Positions 1 to 5,270 of a stretch of 5,270 nucleotides of DNA are shown piece by piece. Source of the stretch: Gammaproteobacteria bacterium (GTDB taxonomy: Bacteria > Pseudomonadota > Gammaproteobacteria > Ga0077536); NCBI GenBank assembly GCA_003540955.1, contig DPMX01000203.1, forward strand, positions 1,980 to 7,249, read 5' to 3'. The translations under genes and the position numbers were made by a program. The number at the start of each line of letters is the position of its first letter. The first letter of the stretch is position 1. The notes beneath the pieces were generated by a model. The model was not told the DNA's origin. It saw only the letters and a program-made list of their open reading frames with translations, and ran no database searches.

Positions 1-1
1 C

Positions 2-811
2 AACCCTCCCGCCGCTGCAACAGGAGAAAATGAGATAGCCTGCCTATACAGGCGGCCAGCCGACCGAAAAGATGATTTCCATAACATAAGTCCAAAGTTT
101 GGTGCAGTTTATCGGTTCGCTAAAAGAAATAGTCTGTTTGCGAATTGGCGTCGTGGGCATCGTGCACCACAGACAACTGATTTATATCGACTCCAGAACC
201 GGCAACGCACAGACACAATAAAATCCGAACGAATCGACAGTAAAGAGCTTGGTGCACGTGGCACAAGCTATGGGATCCAATACGAACTAGTTTTCTTTTT
301 AATGAGCAAACAGAACTTCTTCTTTCGCGATACAGACGGGCTGAATGTGACCAATGGCAAAACCGACCACCGCGGAGTTGAAATTGGACTATTTATACCC
401 TTGCTGGATCGCTTTGATATCGCAACAAATTACACGCACGCTCGACACGAGTACCGTAATTTCGTTAATGCCAGCGGCATTCTCGCAGGAAACAAGGTTG
501 ATACTGCACCGAAAAATATTGCCAATACTCGTTTTGGTTGGAATTTCAACAGCGGCGGTCGAGCTGAGATGGAATGGCAGCATATGGGAACGTACTACGT
601 GGATCCAAATAATGTGAATGACTACAAAGGCCATGATGTGTTGCATCTACGAGTCACTATGCCGATACACAAAAAAGTGACATTGTATGGGCGCATTGAC
701 AATCTATCAGACGAAGCGTACGCAACTCGGGCAGATTTTGCGTTTGGTTCGTACCGATTCTTTGGTGGGGAGGAACGCTCATTCCATGGCGGTATGACAA
801 TATCTTTCTAA
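2..811 (+). CDS. TonB-dependent outer-membrane receptor, C-terminal part (5' end cut by window edge)
   Basis: The reading frame is open from base 2 to the TAA at 809-811, giving 269 residues. The ATG at 302 lies inside this frame and is not the true start. The protein is the C-terminal half of a TonB-dependent receptor beta-barrel, which sits in the outer membrane and takes up siderophores, cobalamin, sugars or similar ligands using TonB energy. Family features seen: SPKFGAVYRF followed by SLFANWRRGHRAPQTTDLYRL, a strand-turn pattern with an RAPQ motif typical of late barrel strands; IDSKELGARG; TDGLNVTNGKTDHRGVEIG; a late RIDNLSDEAYATRA segment; and a last strand ending GGMTISF. The terminal phenylalanine fits the aromatic C-terminal signal recognised by the BAM machinery. 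The plug domain and signal peptide lie outside the window. The ligand cannot be told from this part. A 134-bp gap separates it from pepN, so the two need not be cotranscribed. Confidence 0.9.
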   Translation, partial: NPPAAATGENEIACLYRRPADRKDDFHNISPKFGAVYRFAKRNSLFANWRRGHRAPQTTDLYRLQNRQRTDTIKSERIDSKELGARGTSYGIQYELVFFLMSKQNFFFRDTDGLNVTNGKTDHRGVEIGLFIPLLDRFDIATNYTHARHEYRNFVNASGILAGNKVDTAPKNIANTRFGWNFNSGGRAEMEWQHMGTYYVDPNNVNDYKGHDVLHLRVTMPIHKKVTLYGRIDNLSDEAYATRADFAFGSYRFFGGEERSFHGGMTISF

Positions 812-945
812 TCAAAAATCTACGTGGCATTATAAATTACGAACCTAATCAAACCGGTCTAGAAAATCCTCGAAGGCAACGGGTCGTGCTGCAAACAACT
901 ATCGGGCCACAAGAGATTTCCCTATGACGTTCTAAACAACTTGAA

Positions 946-3615
946 ATGCTGACTATGCTGAACTCAACTCCGCAAAAAACGTATCTAAAAGATTACACAC
1001 CGCCACTTTTCCTTATCCCAACAGTCGCACTAAAAATCGAAATCCATGACGACCACACTGTGGTTACAAGTGTCCTCGATATCTCGCGAAATCCAGCGTC
1101 ATCGGATCGAACTGGAGCTCTAATATTAAATGGTGAGGAATTAGAACTTCTTGAACTCAAGGTCAATCGTCGTGTACTCGGAGAAGACGACTACAAACTG
1201 GACCCGTTTCATCTTACGATCCCAAACGTCCCGAATACGTTCGAACTCGAAACTAAAGTCCGCATATTCCCGCAAAAAAATACTCAGCTGATGGGTCTGT
1301 ACGTGTCAAAAGACGGGCTTTTCACCCAGTGTGAAGCTGAAGGCTTTCGTCGCATAACTTATTTCCTCGATCGTCCCGACGTGATGTCGATCTATACGAC
1401 AACAATACATGCAGAGAAAGCACACCTACCACTACTACTGTCTAACGGTAATCTCGATGCTGAAGGTGACACCTCCGATAGTAGGCATTGGGTACGTTGG
1501 GTCGATCCATTTCCGAAGCCACCCTATTTATTCGCTATGGTCGCAGCAAAACTCGACCGACTCGAAGACAAATTCGTCACCGCATCCGGACGTACAGTTG
1601 AATTGTCGATCTTTGTCGAACGCGGCAAACTCGACCAGGCCAGTTTCGCCATGCAAGCACTAAAATCTGCGATGCGCTGGGACGAAGAAGCATTTGGCCT
1701 GGAGCTCGACCTTAACCAGTACATGATAGTCGCTGTCAGCGACTTCAATATGGGAGCGATGGAAAATAAGGGCTTAAATATTTTTAATACCAAATACGTA
1801 CTAGCGCGAGCCGACACTGCAACCGATAACGATTTCATGATGCTAGATCGCGTTATCGCGCACGAGTACTTCCACAACTGGACTGGTAACCGAGTAACCT
1901 GCCGTGATTGGTTTCAACTAAGCCTTAAAGAAGGACTCACCGTTTTTCGGGACCAACGCTATGGCGAAGATCGCTATTCCCCTGCTGTGCAACGCATCCA
2001 GGAGGTGCGGGAATTGCGCAGATCGCAATTCCCCGAAGACGCCGGACCTATGGCCCACCCAGTACGCCCCAGCGAATATATGGAGATCAGTAACTTTTAT
2101 ACTGCAACGATCTATAACAAGGGAGCGGAGATCGTACGGATGATCCACACTTTACTCGGCTCGGAAAGTTTTCGCGCGGGAATGGATCTGTACTTTGAAC
2201 GGCACGACGGGCAAGCTGTCCGCACTGAAGAGTTTATTAACGCAATGCAGGACGCATCAAATGTGAAACTCGATCAGTTTCAACGCTGGTATCACCAAGC
2301 CGGGACCCCTACGATTACAGCTAACGGAACATATAATCCGGCAATTCAACAATATACGTTAAGTATGTCTCAGAGTTGCGCACAGGGCCCAGACCTATCC
2401 GAGAACCTCCCTTTTCATATGCCTATAGCCGTCGGACTACTCGACGCAAATGGTAACGATATGCCACTGCATACTACTGATGGCAGCACAGCCGACGCCA
2501 CAAGTTGCGTTCTAGAATTGACTAATCGAAACCAACAGTTCCATTTCGACAATATACCAGAAGCGCCCATTCCTTCGATTCTTCGAAACTTCTCCTCACC
2601 GGTTATCCTCAAATACGATTACAGTGATACAGAATTGGCTCATCTAATGGCGCATGACAGTGACCCTTTTAATCGCTGGGAGGCGGGGCAACGACTGGCG
2701 ATGAATATCATTCTAAAAGGTATTGATTCCTCGAGAGAAGGATACACCCCTGAATTTCCGGCCGAGTTCATAGATTGTGTCGCACGCATACTTAGCGACG
2801 GAAGCGAGGATCCAGCATTCGCTGCCGAAGCAATGACCTTACCGGGAGAAATCCACATTGCCGAACAAATCGATGAAGTTAATCCGGATGCCATCCTCAG
2901 CGTTCGTACTGCGCTACGTAAACATATCGCCGACGAATTAGAGCAACCGCTTAGGCGCACATATGAAAAGTTCGCTATGCGCGAGGTCGACGGCCCAGAC
3001 CCGCGATCGGCCGGGCATCGTGCTCTTCGAAATATCTGTCTTAGCTACCTAATGGAACTAGCAAAGCCATCGATCATTGAACAGTGTGTTCACCAGCTAC
3101 ATAGTGCTAACAATATGACCGAGACGATAGCCGCACTTACCGCGTTGGCAAATTGCGATTGTGTAGAGCGCAAAACTGCACTCGATGAATTCTACGATAA
3201 GTGGTGTGATGATTCACTGGTCATTGATAAATGGCTCACCGTGCAGACTACCTCGCGTCTACCCGACACAATCACGCAAGTTAAAGCCTTAACGCAGCAC
3301 GAGGCCTTCGACATCAAAAACCCGAACAAAGTTCGGGCGGTCATTGGTGGGTTCTGCCACGGCAACCATGCAGGTTTCCATGCTGAAGACGGCCGAGGCT
3401 ACGTTTTCGCTTCAGATCAGGTGATTGCGCTCGATCTCATCAACCCGCAAATCGCAGCACGCTTGGCACGCTCATTCGACCGTTGGCGGAAATTCGATCT
3501 GCGGCGCCAACGACACGCTCGCACTAGTCTGGAACGAATCCGCGCTGTAGAAGGGCTATCCAAAGACACCTTTGAAGTAATTTCTAACGCCCTAGCAGAA
3601 AATAATACAGGCTAA
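946..3615 (+). CDS. pepN: Aminopeptidase N (M1 family zinc metallopeptidase)
   Basis: This is a cytosolic zinc aminopeptidase that removes N-terminal residues from peptides in the late steps of protein turnover. At 889 residues it is close to the 870 of E. coli PepN, and the two resemble each other throughout. Seen: the substrate-binding QCEAEGFRR segment (Q128, E130); the GAMEN exopeptidase motif at 270-274; the zinc motif HEYFH at 306-310 with the third ligand E329 exactly 18 residues later; and the transition-state tyrosine Y390 in TIYNKGAE. By family knowledge, the order is an N-terminal beta domain (to about 200), a thermolysin-like catalytic domain (to about 450), a small beta domain, and a helical C-terminal domain containing AFHAEDG-like and NPNKVRAVIGGF segments. 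The start is uncertain: ATG 955 aligns better with E. coli PepN than ATG 946. Neither has a clear Shine-Dalgarno, and an in-frame stop at 925-927 rules out starts further upstream. The 3' end overlaps the convergent GST gene by 4 bp. Confidence 0.97.
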   Translation: MLTMLNSTPQKTYLKDYTPPLFLIPTVALKIEIHDDHTVVTSVLDISRNPASSDRTGALILNGEELELLELKVNRRVLGEDDYKLDPFHLTIPNVPNTFELETKVRIFPQKNTQLMGLYVSKDGLFTQCEAEGFRRITYFLDRPDVMSIYTTTIHAEKAHLPLLLSNGNLDAEGDTSDSRHWVRWVDPFPKPPYLFAMVAAKLDRLEDKFVTASGRTVELSIFVERGKLDQASFAMQALKSAMRWDEEAFGLELDLNQYMIVAVSDFNMGAMENKGLNIFNTKYVLARADTATDNDFMMLDRVIAHEYFHNWTGNRVTCRDWFQLSLKEGLTVFRDQRYGEDRYSPAVQRIQEVRELRRSQFPEDAGPMAHPVRPSEYMEISNFYTATIYNKGAEIVRMIHTLLGSESFRAGMDLYFERHDGQAVRTEEFINAMQDASNVKLDQFQRWYHQAGTPTITANGTYNPAIQQYTLSMSQSCAQGPDLSENLPFHMPIAVGLLDANGNDMPLHTTDGSTADATSCVLELTNRNQQFHFDNIPEAPIPSILRNFSSPVILKYDYSDTELAHLMAHDSDPFNRWEAGQRLAMNIILKGIDSSREGYTPEFPAEFIDCVARILSDGSEDPAFAAEAMTLPGEIHIAEQIDEVNPDAILSVRTALRKHIADELEQPLRRTYEKFAMREVDGPDPRSAGHRALRNICLSYLMELAKPSIIEQCVHQLHSANNMTETIAALTALANCDCVERKTALDEFYDKWCDDSLVIDKWLTVQTTSRLPDTITQVKALTQHEAFDIKNPNKVRAVIGGFCHGNHAGFHAEDGRGYVFASDQVIALDLINPQIAARLARSFDRWRKFDLRRQRHARTSLERIRAVEGLSKDTFEVISNALAENNTG

Positions 3616-4337
3616 TACTCACGTATCGGTCGCGCACGCTGATTATATAAAAGTTTGCGGCGTGCCTCCTTTTCTCCGTCACTAAGCGTGGCCGGATCCC
3701 GACTCAGGTCGTGGCCAACCGTCATTCCGGCTTGCACCGCTGGGCGCGCGCTCATTTCTTCGAACCACCTTTTAAAATATTTAAAGTCGTCCAGATCCTG
3801 TCCTTGGGTCTCCCACATCACCGTCCAGGGGTAACATATCATATCAGCGATCGTATATTCCTCGCCGGCAATGTACGGTCGATTATATAGTCGCTGATTA
3901 AGAACACCGTAAAGACGATTCATTTCATCGCTGAAACGTTTAATCGCATAGAGTTGGTCGCTCCCGTTATCCTCAAGGCGAAAGAAATGCCCCCATTCAC
4001 CGGTTTTCGGCCCCTGGTTCGCCATCTGCCAAATCACCCATTTGTTTACTTCGTACTTAGCACGGATGTCCTGCGGCCAAAATCGTCCTTCTCGTTCCGC
4101 GATATACATCATTATCGATCCAGATTCGAATACCGAAATTGGATCGCCGCCATCCTTAGGGCTGTGATCGATTATGGCTGGCATCCGATTGTTCGGACTT
4201 ATGTTCAAAAACTCGTCCTCAAATTGATCACCGACACCGATATTACAAGGTGTGATCTTGTAGTCGATATCGCACTCCTCTAGAAGAATCGTGACTTTTT
4301 TCCCATTCGGTGTTGGCCAATAAAATAGTTCTATCAC
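3612..4337 (-). CDS. Nu-class glutathione S-transferase / disulfide-bond oxidoreductase (YfcG-like)
   Basis: This 241-residue cytosolic glutathione transferase is of the YfcG/YghU (Nu, Ure2p-like) type. Characterised members bind glutathione and act mainly as glutathione-dependent disulfide reductases rather than classical conjugating enzymes. The thioredoxin-fold domain (1 to about 85) aligns without gaps to E. coli YfcG: T9-P10-N11-G12, where Thr and Asn contact glutathione sulfur; SPNNRMPAI at 47-55 with the cis-proline P53; and the glutathione-binding F70-E71-S72-G73. The helical C-terminal domain carries AGEEYTIAD (157-165), the usual N-capping region. About 35 residues beyond YfcG's domain (from about 207) form a charged tail ending QRARPIREY. 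The start is a GTG at 4337, supported by alignment to the YfcG N-terminus and by an AGAGGT ribosome site six bases upstream. The GTG overlaps the stop of the upstream small ORF. The TAG stop overlaps the pepN stop. The yfcG symbol is withheld because orthology cannot be settled here. Confidence 0.93.
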   Translation of the reverse strand: MIELFYWPTPNGKKVTILLEECDIDYKITPCNIGVGDQFEDEFLNISPNNRMPAIIDHSPKDGGDPISVFESGSIMMYIAEREGRFWPQDIRAKYEVNKWVIWQMANQGPKTGEWGHFFRLEDNGSDQLYAIKRFSDEMNRLYGVLNQRLYNRPYIAGEEYTIADMICYPWTVMWETQGQDLDDFKYFKRWFEEMSARPAVQAGMTVGHDLSRDPATLSDGEKEARRKLLYNQRARPIREY

Positions 4338-4528
4338 TGAGTTACCTCTTCCAGTAATTTTGAAAATTTGTTTCTAATCCCCAAAGCCCGCCAAATTGTA
4401 TTAGCCCTGATCTTGACGATCGTGCCAATCATGTCCTCGGCCATGTCAGGCGTTTCCTCTCGCATTGATCCGTTCGCAAAATTATGTAAATCAGTGAATA
4501 TGCGGTCATGATAAATATTGAAATACAT
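4334..4528 (-). CDS. Small unrecognised protein, translationally coupled to the GST
   Basis: This 64-residue ORF lies directly upstream of the GST gene. Its TGA stop (4336-4334) shares bases with the GST GTG start, forming a GTGA overlap typical of coupled genes, and this is the main argument that it is real. I do not recognise the family. The N-terminal third is rich in aromatic residues and histidine (MYFNIYHDRIF). The rest (from about residue 22) is charged and probably helical: EETPDMAEDMIGTIVKIRA, then IWRALGIRNKFSKLLEEV. There is no signal peptide or membrane segment. The start may be M1 at 4528 or M22 at 4465; neither has a strong Shine-Dalgarno. An in-frame TAA lies just upstream of M1, so no longer form is possible. 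It could be a small partner or regulator of the GST, a leader ORF that promotes GST translation, or a chance ORF. The function is unknown. Confidence 0.5.
   Translation of the reverse strand: MYFNIYHDRIFTDLHNFANGSMREETPDMAEDMIGTIVKIRANTIWRALGIRNKFSKLLEEVTQ
4344..4349 (-). promoter_or_regulatory. Ribosome binding site of the GST gene
   Basis: On the minus strand this reads AGAGGT and lies six bases before the GTG at 4337. It sits inside the last codons of the upstream small ORF. Together with the GTGA overlap it decides the GTG start, and it suggests that ribosomes finishing the small ORF can reinitiate on the GST. Confidence 0.7.
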
Positions 4529-4599
4529 GGCAATTCTTTATTGTATTTTTTGTCCCCAACGGCTAACTTTAAGCAGCAATCGAAAACGGAGACGAGACA
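4529..4599. promoter_or_regulatory. Divergent intergenic region between the small ORF/GST pair and the HbpS-like gene
   Basis: This 71-bp stretch lies between two divergent starts and must hold, or overlap, promoters for both directions unless these lie inside the genes. On the minus strand TACAAT (4545-4540) resembles a -10 box, 11 bases before ATG 4528. If used, it would give an almost leaderless message, which would fit the lack of a good ribosome site there, but no convincing -35 is visible. On the plus strand TTGTAT (4541-4546) and TAACTT (4564-4569), 17 bases apart, are a weak candidate pair. No clear operator palindrome is seen. Confidence 0.3.
4588..4592 (+). promoter_or_regulatory. 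Ribosome binding site of the HbpS/GlcG-like gene
   Basis: GGAGA lies seven bases before the ATG at 4600. It supports this start, which also places a complete signal peptide at the N-terminus. Confidence 0.6.
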
Positions 4600-5082
4600 A
4601 TGAAAATTTTCGCGATACTGATCGCGCTCCTTACCTGGCAAAATATTTTCGCACTTGGATCCAAACCGTATCTAACACTTGAAATGGCGAAAATAATGGC
4701 CGATAGTTGTGAAGCGAAAGCAGACAGCGAAGGTTGGCGCAAAGTAAACATCGCCATCTTTGACGACGGCGGGAATCTAAAATTATTTCGCCGCCAAGAT
4801 GACGCTTTCTTACACAGCGTTCAAATCTCCCAATTAAAAGGTCGCACATCATCCGGAATGCCACGTTCAACTCGCGCCTTGGGTGAGTTTAACTATTCAA
4901 GGCCCGAACGGCCATATGGTGTCGAAGAGGTCCCGGGCCTCGTGATGTTCCAGGGTGGGCTTCCGATCATGACGGCAAAAGGCACACAAATCGGCGGGAT
5001 CGGCGTCAGTGGCGCAACCGGTGACCAAGATGAAATTTGCGCCCAGGTTGCGATAGACTCAATCGCTGAAATGCTAAAATAG
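4600..5082 (+). CDS. Exported HbpS/GlcG-family (DUF336) protein
   Basis: This 160-residue protein belongs to the small HbpS/GlcG family. The namesake HbpS of Streptomyces is a secreted haem-binding, redox-sensing protein; GlcG is encoded with glycolate-use genes and its biochemical role is poorly defined. Seen: a signal peptide with Lys2, a hydrophobic core at 3-13 and a likely cleavage after ALG at residue 20. The family domain follows: LTLEMAKIMADSCEAKA (helix, 25-41), VNIAIFDDGGNLKLFRR (strands with DDGG at 55-58), ISQLKGRTS (76-84), and the glycine-rich GGIGVSGATGDQDE (132-145), which is the strongest family signature. The mature length fits a single-domain member. The signal peptide points to the periplasm. 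The gene has its own ribosome site, is divergent from the small ORF/GST pair, and converges on the sulfotransferase-like gene with 36 bp between. Haem binding is a family inference and not shown by a specific residue here. Confidence 0.88.
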   Translation: MKIFAILIALLTWQNIFALGSKPYLTLEMAKIMADSCEAKADSEGWRKVNIAIFDDGGNLKLFRRQDDAFLHSVQISQLKGRTSSGMPRSTRALGEFNYSRPERPYGVEEVPGLVMFQGGLPIMTAKGTQIGGIGVSGATGDQDEICAQVAIDSIAEMLK

Positions 5083-5118
5083 CAAGTCAAAGACAGCGTC
5101 AACTGCTTTAACTGTTCC

Positions 5119-5270
5119 CTAATGTTTTGGGGCCGGGTCGCCCGATCCTATCCGCTCTTGGAATTCGGAAGTGGTATTGTCGTGAGGGAATGGTTCCTTA
5201 GGGACGGGTTGATCAAGTGCTGTACAGAGAGGCGCCCACCCCTGTTCGGCTCGCCAATCGAGCAATCGAG
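5119..5270 (-). CDS. Sulfotransferase-family protein, C-terminal fragment (5' end cut by window edge)
   Basis: On the minus strand the frame is open from the window edge (first full codon 5268-5266) to a TAG at 5121-5119, giving 49 residues. The segment begins LLDWRAEQGWAPLCTALDQ and continues with PVPKEPFPHDNTTSEFQ. This pattern (GW-PLC--L--PVP--PFP--N----F) matches, from memory, the C-terminal end of P-loop sulfotransferase-like proteins of the Sulfotransfer_4 type, in which it follows the nucleotide-binding core. These enzymes usually transfer sulfate from PAPS to a hydroxyl or amine, but the substrate cannot be inferred. The PAPS-binding P-loop would lie beyond the right edge. The gene converges on the HbpS-like gene with a 36-bp gap and no obvious terminator hairpin between them. 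Confidence 0.72.
   Translation of the reverse strand, partial: RLLDWRAEQGWAPLCTALDQPVPKEPFPHDNTTSEFQERIGSGDPAPKH

Noticed and set aside
302..811. A separate 169-residue protein starting at ATG 302
   Set aside because: The same frame is open back to base 2 and the upstream residues continue the TonB-dependent receptor barrel without a break. The ATG is an internal methionine.
831..836. TATAAA as a -10 box for pepN
   Set aside because: No acceptable -35 lies 16-18 bases upstream, and the AT-rich hexamer alone is not enough. The 812-945 gap otherwise shows no strong terminator or operator.
1524..1877. 117-residue ORF on the minus strand inside pepN
   Set aside because: It lies opposite the most conserved catalytic part of pepN, is rich in Ser and Arg, and has no recognisable motif. 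It is an antisense shadow.
2640..2960. 106-residue ORF on the minus strand inside pepN
   Set aside because: It is a low-complexity Ser-rich translation opposite the pepN C-terminal domain, with no independent support.
3954..4283. 109-residue plus-strand ORF opposite the GST gene
   Set aside because: The minus-strand frame here encodes the conserved GST thioredoxin fold; the plus-strand translation shows no family features.
4429..4641. 70-residue minus-strand ORF crossing the divergent intergenic region
   Set aside because: It runs through the ribosome site and start of the HbpS-like gene and overlaps the coupled small ORF in another frame. It lacks the overlap evidence that supports 4334-4528.
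5128..5145. GC-rich GGGC...GCCC inverted repeat as a terminator between the convergent genes
   Set aside because: The stem is only four pairs, has no T-run after it, and lies inside the coding end of the sulfotransferase-like fragment.

Overview
This window looks like ordinary chromosomal DNA from a Gram-negative, probably gammaproteobacterial, organism. The evidence is an outer-membrane TonB-dependent receptor and an aminopeptidase N whose sequence follows the enterobacterial PepN along its whole length. A Nu-class glutathione transferase also lines up residue for residue with E. coli YfcG at its N-terminus. The genus cannot be named from the sequence. I see no mobile element, CRISPR array, rRNA or tRNA.

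Left part, plus strand: the frame is open from base 2 to the stop at 809-811 and encodes the last 269 residues of a TonB-dependent receptor. A 134-bp gap follows. Then comes a complete pepN gene (946-3615) with every zinc-site and catalytic residue in place.

Middle, minus strand: pepN meets a glutathione transferase gene tail to tail, and their stop codons share four bases. The transferase starts at a GTG that overlaps the stop of a small upstream ORF (4334-4528) in a GTGA arrangement. The two therefore look like a translationally coupled pair. The small protein is not one I recognise.

Right part: a 71-bp divergent intergenic region separates the small ORF from an exported HbpS/GlcG-like protein (4600-5082, plus strand). 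At the right edge, on the minus strand, is the last 49 residues of what looks like a sulfotransferase-family protein (5119-5270).

Functionally the genes are mixed: nutrient uptake at the outer membrane, cytosolic peptide turnover, thiol-disulfide chemistry and a periplasmic HbpS-like protein. Apart from the coupled small ORF/GST pair, nothing ties them into one pathway. I found no convincing new multi-gene system. The best leads are the unrecognised small coupled ORF and the exported form of the HbpS-like protein.
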